Below, piece after piece: positions 16,849 through 26,023 of a stretch of 64,000 nucleotides of DNA. Source of the DNA: Paenibacillus sp. 32352 (GTDB lineage: Bacteria > Bacillota > Bacilli > Paenibacillales > NBRC-103111); the NCBI RefSeq assembly GCF_002042965.1, contig NZ_MZNT01000009.1:124001-188000 (forward strand). The letters are read 5' to 3'. The notes under the pieces were generated by a model. That model saw nothing but the letters and a program-made list of their open reading frames with translations, was not told the DNA's origin and did not search any database. The first letter of the stretch is position 1. Every line of letters starts with the position of its first letter. A program made the translations under genes and the position numbers.

Positions 16849-17286
16849 TTGAAAAAAATTCATGTAGCATTGGGCTGGATAACGGATGACGCGGGTAACG
16901 TCCTCCTGGTGAAAAACGTGAAAGGGGATAGAACCTACTGGGATCTTCCGGGGGGTGCGGTTGAAGAGGGCGAGACCTTCGAGCAGGCTGCGGTGCGCGA
17001 AGCGAGAGAGGAAACCGGACTTCATGTCGTCCTTACGGGTCTGAGCTCATTGAGAGAGAAGATTTTTTCAGAGACCGGCAGCCATGCTGTAATTGTCACT
17101 TTTTTTGCCCAAATCACTCATGGCGATATGAGCTGTCAAGGAGATCCGGATCAAGATATCACCGAGCTTCGCTGGGCGGATATGGACACAGCCCGGCGGC
17201 TCATGCCTGCCCTGTTCGAGGAGTTGAGGTTAAGCTCTGCGGGTGATAAACAGGCTCCATTCTATGCTTATCATGGGACCGTATAA
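16849..17286 (+). CDS. Nudix hydrolase
   Basis: A 145-residue Nudix protein. The box is GGAVEEGETFEQAAVREAREETG near residues 36-58 and matches GX5EX7REUXEEXGU fully. It hydrolyses a nucleoside diphosphate linked to another moiety, with Mg2+ held by the REXXEE glutamates; the specific substrate is unknown. A TTG at 16849 eight nt after CGGAG is preferred over the GTG at 16840, which abuts the GGA of the ribosome site. Confidence 0.85.
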   Translation: MKKIHVALGWITDDAGNVLLVKNVKGDRTYWDLPGGAVEEGETFEQAAVREAREETGLHVVLTGLSSLREKIFSETGSHAVIVTFFAQITHGDMSCQGDPDQDITELRWADMDTARRLMPALFEELRLSSAGDKQAPFYAYHGTV

Positions 17287-17306
17287 CCATTCTGAGCCAT
17301 CCTGCA

Positions 17307-18035
17307 TTAGTGAAAGGCCGCCCACAGCAGAGATATCCCCGAACAGAACAGCAGCACGTCCAATACGTAATGGAAGGATGCGGCGTTCATTCTTTTTACA
17401 ATGGCCTTGGCTCCAAAAGTGCCGAGCATGAGGGAGCTGCCGACGATAACACCTTTGAGGATCATGTCCGCCGGCAGGGCTCCGAGCTCCCGAAACGTGG
17501 CGATTTTACTGAAATAAATGGCAAGCGAGCTGGCGGCTTCCGTAGCTAGAAATGCTCCCTTGGTTAGACCGAAGGAGGTAAACGCAGGCACACTGAGAGG
17601 TCCTGTAGATAAAACGATTCCTGTTAAAAAGCCGATGACAGCTCCGGCAGCCGAAAGCTGCCACAGGGAGATACGTATCTGCTTGGATTGCAGCCAGTGC
17701 CTGACAGGGATCATCGCCAGAAAAAATAGAGCCAGCCCAATATCAACCCAATGAGCGGGTAATTCCCATAGCGTACGTGCCCCTAATGCAGCAAAGGGGA
17801 TGCCGGGAAGCGAGTATGCGGCGAATGCTTTCCAATGAATTTCTCGTCTCCAGGTGTAGACCCTTGCGATATTGGCCATGACGGCGGCTACGGCCATAAT
17901 GGGTACGGCTTGCTTGGGACCGAAGGCAACGATCAGAACAGGCATTAACATGATGGATGAGCCAGTTCCGATGATGCCGCTTATGGCGCCTGCCGCCAGC
18001 CCTACAACCAGGACGAATAAATAGGATGATTCCAA
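17307..18035 (-). CDS. TauE/SafE family membrane permease
   Basis: A 242-residue integral membrane protein with about eight helices and the TauE/SafE features GAISGIIGTGSSIMLMPVL near residues 16-34 and a second half-repeat GFLTGIVLSTGPLSVPAF. Members export sulfite, organosulfonates or other small anions; the substrate here is unknown. TTG at 18035 lies eight nt after AAAGGAAG; the upstream ATG at 18056 is part of the leader. It is convergent with the Nudix gene, 20 bp apart. Confidence 0.82.
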   Translation of the reverse strand: MESSYLFVLVVGLAAGAISGIIGTGSSIMLMPVLIVAFGPKQAVPIMAVAAVMANIARVYTWRREIHWKAFAAYSLPGIPFAALGARTLWELPAHWVDIGLALFFLAMIPVRHWLQSKQIRISLWQLSAAGAVIGFLTGIVLSTGPLSVPAFTSFGLTKGAFLATEAASSLAIYFSKIATFRELGALPADMILKGVIVGSSLMLGTFGAKAIVKRMNAASFHYVLDVLLFCSGISLLWAAFH

Positions 18036-18292
18036 GACGTACACTTCCTTTATCATAGGGGCAATTTCTATAAAAGCTATTATTTTTCTATATTATCCGC
18101 CTCATGCTTCCAAGCTTATGATATATTTAAAGAGGACGGGTAGCAATGATCAATCAGCCCAAGGTATTGAAAAAGTGATTGAATATAAGCTGGTTGCTGC
18201 TTCGGATCAGCCGCCTCGTTGCCCTAAACCGTCTTCAAAGATTACACACCTAGCATAATAGCCTGGTTTTAAAAAAAGGAGCAACAAAGATC

Positions 18293-21200
18293 GTGCCCAA
18301 TGTATCTGCTCTAGGAACGAAGGATTACAAATCCTACATAAAATATTTCTTCATATTCACTCTGTTTGTCACGGTTCTTCTAGGCTTTCGGCTGCTTTGG
18401 TCCGAGGTATTTCCAAACCCGAAGCATCCCCTTGCTGAGAAAGGCGTGCTTGACATGCGCGGTTGGAACTTTGAGACCTCACATGCCATCAGTCTTAACG
18501 GGGAGTGGGAGTTCTACCCGTCAGCCTTCATCTCGAACGAAGCATCCTCCAGCCGCTCTTCCGAAGCCCCACATTATCTCCAGGTTCCTGGGGACTGGCG
18601 CAGCGCTTTCCCGGAAGGTACCGATACGTCATACGGATACGGGACCTACCGGCTTCGTATTTTGGTCGACTCTGCCTTAGAGCAGCCTTATGCAGTCTGG
18701 ATTCAGGACATCCAAGCCTCTTCCGTCGTAGAGATTAATGGTCAAAAACAAAAGGAATTCGGCCATCCGGCAGAAAATCAGCAAAATTATAAGCCTTATA
18801 ATGTTTCATATACCGTTACGTATGAGGCCAATGGGGCGAAGGAAATCGAGCTGCTTATCCGTGCGGCTAATTTTGAGCATCCTTTTTTAGGGGGCATAGC
18901 CAAATCGATCCGATTCGGCTCGCAAGCGGCCATAGATTTTGAGCGTTGGTATTCCATCGGCTTTCAGCTTGTGACGTTCGTCGTTCTGCTGCTGCATGGC
19001 CTATACGCATGTATATTGTATCTGTTCTATCCAAGGCAAAAAGCACTTCTTGTATTTTTCCTGCTGCTCCTGGCCGCGGCGCTTACGGTTGTGTCCGATA
19101 ATGACAAGATACTCCAGCTCTGGTTTCCGATCAATTACATGTGGATACAAAAAATCCGATTGTTCGCCTACATGGGGGTTTCATTTTTTATTTTATATTT
19201 GACTAAAATGTTATATGGAAAGTCGGGCAATCGACGGTTGTTTCATCTGTATATCCTTCTGCTCGTACTATATTCGATCTTCATCGTATTCGCATCGCCT
19301 CCGCTTATTTATTATTCCAGAAAAGCAATGCTCTTCGGGTTCTTGTATTTGTTTCCTATGCTATGGTTTGTCTATCTGGCCATCAAGATGGTGCTAAGAC
19401 AGCAAAAGGACTCCATCTATCTGCTGCTTGCGATTATAAGTATTGCTTCAAGCATCCTTTGGGGATTGTTTCAATTCACCGAAAAGGTTAGCAACGTATT
19501 TTTTCCGGTCGATATGATTGCGGCTATTATCGCGTTCTCCTCCTATTGGTTCAAGCAGTATTTCCGCAATGCCGAGGAAAATGCGAGACTGAACAAGCAG
19601 CTTCGGGAGGCTGATAGGCTTAAGGACCAGTTTCTCGCCAATACATCTCATGAGCTAAGAACCCCGCTGCATGGGATTTTGAATATTTCCCAAAGCCTTA
19701 TGAACAGACAGCGGCATCCGTTGGATAACAAAAGCATGGAGGACTTGCAACTGCTCGTCATGATCAGCACCCGGATGTCTCATATGGTGGAGGATTTAAT
19801 GGACGTGGCGCGTCTTCAGGAGAAGCGCATTGTGCTGAAGAAGGAACCCTTGGCGGTCCGCTCCATCGTCTCTGGTGTTTTCGGTATGCTTGCGTTTATG
19901 ACGGAGAGCAAGCCCGTTCAGCTGGAAATGAAGATCCCGGAGACGATACCGCCTGTTCTTGCAGATGAAAAAAGACTAACGCAAATTTTGTTCAATCTGG
20001 TTCATAACGCTCTAAAGTACACTATGCAAGGGACGGTAGCCGTATCTGCCCGAAGCGAAAACGGCCAGGTCGTTATTGAAGTTTCCGATACAGGGTATGG
20101 CATGGATGGTAAGACGCAGTCCCGTATTTTCAACAGATACGAGCAGGGATTTCACGGCGGCAGTAATAGCTCGGGAATTGGACTCGGGTTAAGCATCTGC
20201 AAGGAGCTTGTGGAGCTTCACGGCGGGGATATTGCGGTTCGCTCCAATCTTGGTGAAGGCTCTGTATTTAGCTTCACGCTGCCTATGCTGGATTTGCAGG
20301 AAATGCCTGCATCAGACCTTGTGGCGTGCGGCATAGACACACCGCCCCGGCTCCTTCCGGAAAGCGTAGCAGGTCCATACCCATACCCTTCTATCGAGGT
20401 GGAATCGGTACCTTTTGAAGAAGGAAGGGCTAATATACTTGCAGTAGACGATGATCCGGTGAATCTGAAGGTGCTTGCAGGCATTCTCGGAACAGAGCCT
20501 TACAATCTCAAATTAGTTTCCTCTGCGGACGAAGCATTGTCCTTGCTCGGCACGGAGCAGTGGGATTTGATTATCGCCGATGTAATGATGCCGCAAATGT
20601 CCGGCTACGATCTGACGCGTTTGGTAAGAGAGCGCTTCTCTGTATCAGAGCTTCCTGTCTTGCTGCTAACGGCACGTAACGAGCCCGCGGATATCTATGC
20701 GGGATTTAAGTCCGGCGCTAACGATTACGTCGCCAAGCCGGTCGATGCATTGGAGTTAAAATACCGAATCCGGTCCTTAATTGCGTTGAAGCAGTCGGTT
20801 CACGAACATCTTCGCATGGAGGCCGCCTATCTGCAGGCGCAAATACAGCCTCATTTTCTGTTTAATACCTTGAACTCCATTATGGCCTTGAGTGACCTGG
20901 ATACCGATCGGATGCGCAAGCTGGGGGATGCGTTTATCGAATACCTGCGAATCAGCTTTCATTTTCTAAATACAGGCAGCCTGGTACCTCTTTCTCATGA
21001 GCTGAAGCTTGTCCGTACTTATTTGTATATCGAGAAAGAACGCTTTGGTGACAGGCTCTCCATCCTGTGGGAAGGGAATGAGGATGAGACGTTGCTTCTT
21101 CCGCCGCTGACCATTCAGCCGCTGGTAGAAAATGCGGTGAGACATGGCATTCAAAGCCGCGCAAGGGGCGGGACGATACGTATCCGGATCGATCGCAAAG

Positions 21201-21421
21201 GGGATTGCATTCTCATAGAGGTTCAAGACGATGGGAAGGGGATGAAGGCCGACGACATCCGCAAGGCATTGGACCCAACGAAGAAGAAAGAATGGGGCGG
21301 GATCGGACTTACCAATACGAATCGGAGATTAAAGCAAATGTATGGCAGCGGGCTGACGATTCAAAGCCTGGCGGATCAAGGTACCACGGTTTCATTTGAA
21401 ATTCCGGTAACCTCGTTGTAA
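18293..21421 (+). CDS. Hybrid sensor: 7TM-DISM, HisKA kinase, receiver and LytS-type kinase in one chain
   Basis: A 1042-residue membrane sensor. Order: TM1 (about 17-36); an extracytoplasmic jelly-roll-like domain with FETSHAISLNGEWEFYPSAF (about 60-215); seven helices (about 222-425); a HisKA domain with FLANTSHELRTPL (His 453); a HATPase (NALKYT, DTGYGMD, GIGLGLSI); a receiver with ADVMMPQMSGYD (Asp 763) and KPVD; then a second kinase of the LytS/YesM type, QIQPHFLFNTLNSIM (His 854), and its own HATPase (VENAVRHGI, DDGKGM, GIGLTNTNRRL). No output DNA-binding domain is present, so a separate response regulator must act; none is adjacent. It starts at a GTG behind AAAAAGGAG. Confidence 0.88.
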   Translation: MPNVSALGTKDYKSYIKYFFIFTLFVTVLLGFRLLWSEVFPNPKHPLAEKGVLDMRGWNFETSHAISLNGEWEFYPSAFISNEASSSRSSEAPHYLQVPGDWRSAFPEGTDTSYGYGTYRLRILVDSALEQPYAVWIQDIQASSVVEINGQKQKEFGHPAENQQNYKPYNVSYTVTYEANGAKEIELLIRAANFEHPFLGGIAKSIRFGSQAAIDFERWYSIGFQLVTFVVLLLHGLYACILYLFYPRQKALLVFFLLLLAAALTVVSDNDKILQLWFPINYMWIQKIRLFAYMGVSFFILYLTKMLYGKSGNRRLFHLYILLLVLYSIFIVFASPPLIYYSRKAMLFGFLYLFPMLWFVYLAIKMVLRQQKDSIYLLLAIISIASSILWGLFQFTEKVSNVFFPVDMIAAIIAFSSYWFKQYFRNAEENARLNKQLREADRLKDQFLANTSHELRTPLHGILNISQSLMNRQRHPLDNKSMEDLQLLVMISTRMSHMVEDLMDVARLQEKRIVLKKEPLAVRSIVSGVFGMLAFMTESKPVQLEMKIPETIPPVLADEKRLTQILFNLVHNALKYTMQGTVAVSARSENGQVVIEVSDTGYGMDGKTQSRIFNRYEQGFHGGSNSSGIGLGLSICKELVELHGGDIAVRSNLGEGSVFSFTLPMLDLQEMPASDLVACGIDTPPRLLPESVAGPYPYPSIEVESVPFEEGRANILAVDDDPVNLKVLAGILGTEPYNLKLVSSADEALSLLGTEQWDLIIADVMMPQMSGYDLTRLVRERFSVSELPVLLLTARNEPADIYAGFKSGANDYVAKPVDALELKYRIRSLIALKQSVHEHLRMEAAYLQAQIQPHFLFNTLNSIMALSDLDTDRMRKLGDAFIEYLRISFHFLNTGSLVPLSHELKLVRTYLYIEKERFGDRLSILWEGNEDETLLLPPLTIQPLVENAVRHGIQSRARGGTIRIRIDRKGDCILIEVQDDGKGMKADDIRKALDPTKKKEWGGIGLTNTNRRLKQMYGSGLTIQSLADQGTTVSFEIPVTSL

Positions 21422-21493
21422 GATTTCTCCTCCGAATGGCATCTAACTGTTGATACGAATGGTAACCAACATGGACACGTAGGGGTGAATGGG

Positions 21494-22261
21494 TTGATTA
21501 CGCAATGGTTTGAGGACTCTGCCGTTTCTGATGGAACTAGGGATGATGCGGAGGAGGTCATAAGCCTACAGGATGACCGGCTGGTAGATCGTGCTCGTAC
21601 AGGGGATCGTGAGGCATTCGGGGAGCTGGTGCGAAGGCATCGGGAGAGGGCTCTAGGCTGGGCAGCCACCATCACACAGGATGGGCATCTGGCGGAGGAT
21701 ATTGTTCAGGAGGCACTGGTGGCCGCGTTTTTGCGGATTGAAACGTTGATGGAGCCGGGCAAATTCCGGTATTGGCTGCAGCGGATCGTCCGGAATCAGG
21801 CAATGATGAAGCTTCGCAGGGGAGGGCCGGGCGGAAGAGAGAGCTCCTTTTCCGCGTTGGAAACACGGCAATTCCCGTCCTCTCCCACGGGCGACGGCTT
21901 CATGCTGGATCGCCTGTTATATCGCATGACGGTACGCTTGGAGGAAAAGCCAGGTCCTCATCAAGATCCCCAGGTCCAGTGGATGCGCAAGGATCTGTAT
22001 AACGGGTTGTATCAGCTGCTCCAATGCTTGACGGCGAAGGAACGGGCTATCTTCGAGGCCCATGTATTCCGCCAGTTTACTCCTGCGGAGATTGCCGAAG
22101 CGCTGGGTGTCTCCATCGGCTCGGTCTATACGGCGATCTCCCGTTCACGTACGAAGGTGCAGAGGGAACGCATTCGTGTCTATTTTCAAGGTTTTTTGCT
22201 GGAAAAGCAGCAGCAGGGGAAGCCTACCCGCCGAGTGCTTGTACAGCCTATACGAATGTGA
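21494..22261 (+). CDS. Sigma-70 family, ECF-type sigma factor
   Basis: A 255-residue protein. Region 2 has DRARTGDREAFGELVRRHRER and the -10 binding DGHLAEDIVQEALVAAFLRI (about residues 30-75). Region 4 is an HTH (CLTAKERAIFEAHVFRQF, TPAEIAEALGVSIGSVYTAI) at about 175-225. It directs RNA polymerase to a private set of promoters. No anti-sigma gene is obvious. The next gene begins 13 bp later and is almost certainly co-transcribed. A TTG at 21494 lies eight nt after AGGGG; the in-frame GTG at 21485 overlaps that site. Confidence 0.82.
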   Translation: MITQWFEDSAVSDGTRDDAEEVISLQDDRLVDRARTGDREAFGELVRRHRERALGWAATITQDGHLAEDIVQEALVAAFLRIETLMEPGKFRYWLQRIVRNQAMMKLRRGGPGGRESSFSALETRQFPSSPTGDGFMLDRLLYRMTVRLEEKPGPHQDPQVQWMRKDLYNGLYQLLQCLTAKERAIFEAHVFRQFTPAEIAEALGVSIGSVYTAISRSRTKVQRERIRVYFQGFLLEKQQQGKPTRRVLVQPIRM

Positions 22262-22274
22262 GGAGATGACGGAG

Positions 22275-23258
22275 ATGACAGAGCGTTCCTGGGACAAGAC
22301 GTATACCGCAGCAGCGCAATCGATTTATGCAGCACTGCAATACACGGACAAAAAAGACGACTATTCCCTGATTGATGTGATGGGGCTGACCGGCCATGCA
22401 TTTCGAATCAACATTCATCCTGCGGATGTAAGCCCTGCGGGACCGACCATGTTCTCGCCTATGGAGCTGCTGGAAAAGGGATTGAATCTTCTTGGATTCC
22501 GGTGCGAGCAGCTTCATGGCTTTCGGACACCGGCACCGCCGGAAAAGCTGGAGCAAGCGATCCGATTCGCTCAGGAGACGATCGACCGCGGGATCCCGGC
22601 CATCGGATGGAGTCTGTTTATTCCGGAATTCGGGGTCATATACGGATATGACGACGAGCTGCAGGAGCTTTACTGCAAAGATCCTTCTCATGACGGGCCC
22701 TTGCCCTATGCCAAGCTGAATGAGCTGCCGTTAAACTTCGTCTTCATGCTGCGAATTCTTGAATCGGTTCCCAGCGATCCGGTAAAGGAGCTGACAGCGG
22801 CTTTGGAGCGGGCGATACAATTCGCCCATGAGGAAGCTCCTACTTTGTCCAAAGAGTATAGACACGGATTAGCTGGCTACGATGCCTGGATTCAGGCCTT
22901 CCAGAGCCGTACCGTAAACCCGTTCGGCAATGCTTACAATGCCGAGGTGGTTGGCGACGCAAGGGAGTATGCCGCCCGGTTTCTCAAGACTTTGCCTGAT
23001 AGATGGATTGGAGTCAAGGAAATTGGGGAACCTTTCCGGGAATTGGCCCGGGAAGCGGGGGAGCATTATGAGCAGGTAGCGGAAGTCTTTCGTCAATTTC
23101 AACAGCGGTTTCCTCATCCACACGGCGGCGAACCGAACGATCCGGAGCAGTCTCGGGAAGCAATCCGGTTACTGGAGCTCGCCAAGCAGAGCGAGGCGTT
23201 GGGAGTAGCTGTGCTGGAGCGAATGTATGAGGATATTTCAATAGCTGTCGGCCGTTAA
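22275..23258 (+). CDS. Unrecognised protein coupled to the sigma factor, possibly BtrH/C39-peptidase-like
   Basis: A 327-residue soluble protein with no signal peptide or TM. The N-terminal part (YSLIDVMGLTGHAFRINIHP, then GLNLLGF, IGWSLFIPEFGVIYGYDD) weakly recalls the BtrH N-terminal/C39-like papain fold. The C-terminal 130 residues are helical. I cannot confirm catalytic residues. The start at 22275 is nine nt after GAGGAG. Tight linkage to the sigma gene suggests a regulator, sensor or target of that sigma factor. This is inference. Confidence 0.5.
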   Translation: MTERSWDKTYTAAAQSIYAALQYTDKKDDYSLIDVMGLTGHAFRINIHPADVSPAGPTMFSPMELLEKGLNLLGFRCEQLHGFRTPAPPEKLEQAIRFAQETIDRGIPAIGWSLFIPEFGVIYGYDDELQELYCKDPSHDGPLPYAKLNELPLNFVFMLRILESVPSDPVKELTAALERAIQFAHEEAPTLSKEYRHGLAGYDAWIQAFQSRTVNPFGNAYNAEVVGDAREYAARFLKTLPDRWIGVKEIGEPFRELAREAGEHYEQVAEVFRQFQQRFPHPHGGEPNDPEQSREAIRLLELAKQSEALGVAVLERMYEDISIAVGR

Positions 23259-23280
23259 GGCCGATAGCTTTTTCTTTTTT
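23241..23280 (+). terminator. Terminator of the sigma factor operon
   Basis: AGCTGTCGGCC pairs with GGCCGATAGCT across a short loop containing the TAA stop codon, followed by TTTTTCTTTTTT. Confidence 0.85.
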
Positions 23281-23357
23281 TAAGGTAGGAGGCTTAAATC
23301 TCACCTCTCTATTATCCAACTTATGGTAATATAGAATGCATAAAAAGAGAGGACGAA

Positions 23358-23507
23358 ATGAAGCTTCAGCTTAAAGGTGTCTTCAAGCTGGTACTGATCG
23401 TCAAGCCTGAAAGCCATTTTTTCATAACTACACCGCCCGCCTTATATCTGTTTATGAAAATGGTAGTTTATTTTTTGACGGCAGCCAAGCGTGCTTCCGC
23501 AGCATGA
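23358..23507 (+). CDS. Possible small protein, 49 residues
   Basis: The ATG follows AGAGAGGACGAA and opens MKLQLKGVFKLVLIVKPESH, then a hydrophobic stretch, ending at 23507 inside the 3' end of the antisense exporter gene. The first half has gene-like features, but the overlap with the convergent gene argues for chance or decay. No homologue is recognised. Confidence 0.25.
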   Translation: MKLQLKGVFKLVLIVKPESHFFITTPPALYLFMKMVVYFLTAAKRASAA

Positions 23508-24394
23508 CTCCTGGACACATGCCAAATTCCTAAGCAAACAAAGGCGCTGCCTACAAGGTGGGCCGCCGAGACCGGCTCCTTCAGCACGGCATACGACAGC
23601 AGCAGCGTGCTGATGGGGATGCATCCGGTATAGACGGCGACAGTTCCCGCAGATACTTTGGCAACGCCGCGGAACCATAGGATATAGGCGAGAGCAGTGA
23701 CGAAAACGCCGTAGTACAGCAGCATGCCGAATTCCTTCAGATGAATAGAAGCGAAGTCATATTGGTTAGCCTCGACCAGCGCGAACGGGGTAAACATCAA
23801 GAAGGAGAACAAGGTCACATAAGTTGTTCCGACCAGGGAGGATACGCTGCTTGCCGTCATTTTCCGCAGAATGGTGAGCATCGCTTCCCCGCATACAGCC
23901 GCCAGAATGAGAATCAGACCGAAGGAGGAGCTTGCTGAGTGGAGCGAAGAGGCTGATACGAACCAGGCCGGAGCTTGAATGCTGATAATCCCCAATAAGG
24001 AACACGTTATCCCAATGAGGAGCCTAGTCGTCAATCGTTCCTTCAGGAAAATAAAGGACAAAACGGCTACGGCAGCCGGAGTCAGGCTGGTTACGATGCC
24101 GGCCTCGGCGGCGGGTGCGGTCTTTAAACCGTAAAGCAGCAGCACGCGGAACAGGAACATCCCGAGGAACGCCTGTAAAAGTAAATACAGCAAGTCTTTT
24201 TTGGCCAGTGAAAGACTGGCGCTACGACTCATCCATACCATCGGGACCAGCAGTATCAAGGCAATGGCAAGGCTTATGGATTGGGATAAAAAAACGGGCA
24301 GCTGCATCGTGGTCCATTTGCCTGCTACGACAGAGCTTCCTATGAGAACAGCGGCGGCACTCAGCTCCAGGTAAGCGGTAGTTCGAACGTTCAT
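23468..24394 (-). CDS. EamA/DMT family metabolite exporter
   Basis: A 308-residue protein with ten hydrophobic helices in two EamA repeats. The first half ends with AIVSLTPAAVAVLS-like features (GIVTSLTPAAVAVLSFIFLKERL) and the second with GCIPISTLLLSYAVLKEPV. Members export amino acids, nucleosides or other metabolites. The divergent MocR-type regulator 117 bp away probably controls it, a pairing often seen in Gram-positive genomes. Confidence 0.88.
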   Translation of the reverse strand: MNVRTTAYLELSAAAVLIGSSVVAGKWTTMQLPVFLSQSISLAIALILLVPMVWMSRSASLSLAKKDLLYLLLQAFLGMFLFRVLLLYGLKTAPAAEAGIVTSLTPAAVAVLSFIFLKERLTTRLLIGITCSLLGIISIQAPAWFVSASSLHSASSSFGLILILAAVCGEAMLTILRKMTASSVSSLVGTTYVTLFSFLMFTPFALVEANQYDFASIHLKEFGMLLYYGVFVTALAYILWFRGVAKVSAGTVAVYTGCIPISTLLLSYAVLKEPVSAAHLVGSAFVCLGIWHVSRSHAAEARLAAVKK

Positions 24395-24448
24395 CCGTTA
24401 AGCATCTCCTTTTACTTGGGTTCATCTTACTGTAGCAGGCTGCAACTG

Positions 24449-24469
24449 GTTGTTGGTAGAGCCAATAAC
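24449..24469. promoter_or_regulatory. Candidate MocR operator
   Basis: GTTGTTGG-tagag-CCAATAAC, arms matching at 7 of 8 positions, in the gap between the exporter and the MocR-type gene. Suggestive position; no second copy. Confidence 0.35.
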
Positions 24470-24511
24470 GAGGAGTTTTGAGAGTACCACTTTAAAAGGA
24501 GGGATCGGCCT

Positions 24512-25897
24512 TTGTGGTTTTCCATTGATAAGCAATCACGGTTACCCATGTTCCGGCAGGTGTTTGAAGCCTTCCGAGACGCTATTTTATCCGGCAGGCT
24601 GCCGGCGGGTTACAAGCTTCCCTCCACACGGGAGCTGGCCGGGGAGCTGCATGTTTCGCGCAACGTGATATTGGAGGCATACGAGCTGCTGCTGGCCGAG
24701 GGCTATATTACAGGGCGCCAGGGGGCCGGAAGCTATGTGGCGGAAGGAGCGCGTTTACTCGGGTATCGGCCTGCGAATCCTAGGAAATTAGCTGAGAATG
24801 AGCATGCAGGGGCTGACTCGGCTGAAGATGTGATTTCGTTTCGTACCGGACTTCCGGCCGTCGATTTATTTCCGTTAAAGCAATGGGGCGCCCTTCTTCA
24901 GAGCGTGTGCATGGAGGCTTCCACGTCGCAGCTCGATTATGGAGATTGTTCAGGGAATCCGGAATTGCGGCGGATATTGGCCGATTATTTGTGGAGGATG
25001 AGGGGCGTGATTGCCAAGCCGGAGCAGATCCTTGTCACCAATGGCGCCGTGCAGGCTCTGGATCTTATCGTGAGGGCGCTGCTAGCGGATGGAGATGAAG
25101 CGGTAGTTGAAGATCCGTCCAATGAAGATTTGCGGACGATTCTGACCTCGACAGGCGCTGCTCTTCACAAGATCCCGGTGGACGATTCGGGCATGCTGAC
25201 GCAAAGCCTGCCCGCGGACAGCAGGCCCAGATGTATTTATGTCACGCCCTCGCATCAGTTCCCGTTGGGAGGGATCATGCCGATCCAAAGGCGGATTGAA
25301 CTGGTGGAGTACGCCCGCTGCTGCGGGAGCTACATCCTGGAGGACGATTACGACAGCGAATTCCGGTTCGACGGCGCGCCTGTTCATTCCTTGCAAAGTC
25401 TCTGTACGGAGAGAGTCATCTACATCGGGACCTTCAGTAAAATCATGTTTCCTTCACTTCGGATCGGTTACATGGTCTTGCCCGAGCCGCTGGTTCCATT
25501 GTGCAGGAAGCTGAAGAAGCTGACCGATTACCAGACGCCTAGCCTGGACCAGCTGGCTCTGGCTCGATTCATGGAGGCGGGCTATCTCAACACCCATATC
25601 CTTAAAATGAAAAAGCTGTACCGCAAGAGGCGCGAGAAGCTGGTCGAGGCTTTGCATAAGGTGGTGGACATGCCCTTCCGGGTATGCGGCAAGGCTGCCG
25701 GCTTGCATATGGTCATAGAGTTTAAGCATCCGTTTCCGGAAGGCTTGAGTGATGCGCTGCTGGAGCAGCAGGTGGCTGTAACGGTGCTGCCGGACAACCG
25801 GATGCTGCTGGGTTACGGTCATTTGAATGAGGAGCAAATAGAAGAAGGGGTTTCCCGTATAGGCAGGGCTCTACAGGTTGGTGCCGGAGTTTCTTAG
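24512..25897 (+). CDS. MocR/PdxR-type regulator (GntR HTH fused to class I aminotransferase fold)
   Basis: A 461-residue fusion. The N-terminal GntR wHTH spans residues 1-75 (YKLPSTRELAGELHVSRNVI, GYITGRQGAGSYV). The aminotransferase-like domain (residues 110-455) has YGDCSGNPELR, ILVTNGAVQALDLI, DDYDSEF and the PLP lysine in IGTFSKIMFPSLRIGYM. In characterised members PLP acts as effector or cofactor, and targets include pyridoxal or amino-acid transport genes. The start is a TTG after AAAGGAGGG. Divergent from the EamA exporter. Confidence 0.9.
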   Translation: MWFSIDKQSRLPMFRQVFEAFRDAILSGRLPAGYKLPSTRELAGELHVSRNVILEAYELLLAEGYITGRQGAGSYVAEGARLLGYRPANPRKLAENEHAGADSAEDVISFRTGLPAVDLFPLKQWGALLQSVCMEASTSQLDYGDCSGNPELRRILADYLWRMRGVIAKPEQILVTNGAVQALDLIVRALLADGDEAVVEDPSNEDLRTILTSTGAALHKIPVDDSGMLTQSLPADSRPRCIYVTPSHQFPLGGIMPIQRRIELVEYARCCGSYILEDDYDSEFRFDGAPVHSLQSLCTERVIYIGTFSKIMFPSLRIGYMVLPEPLVPLCRKLKKLTDYQTPSLDQLALARFMEAGYLNTHILKMKKLYRKRREKLVEALHKVVDMPFRVCGKAAGLHMVIEFKHPFPEGLSDALLEQQVAVTVLPDNRMLLGYGHLNEEQIEEGVSRIGRALQVGAGVS

Positions 25898-25924
25898 ACA
25901 GATAGCTGATCGGGGGATGAGAGA

Positions 25925-26023
25925 GTGATAGAAAATATCACGGCTTTGTTGGTAAGCAAGATTCCTTCGGAGACTGAAGCTCCGGTAATGCGATCAAATC
26001 TAGTATTGAACAGTTTGTCTTAA
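25925..26023 (+). CDS. Possible small or truncated ORF, 32 residues
   Basis: A GTG behind GGGGG opens MIENITALLVSKIPSETEAP plus 12 residues. It ends overlapping the stop of the convergent nucleotidyltransferase gene by four bases. It could be a gene start cut off by rearrangement. Weak evidence. Confidence 0.25.
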   Translation: MIENITALLVSKIPSETEAPVMRSNLVLNSLS

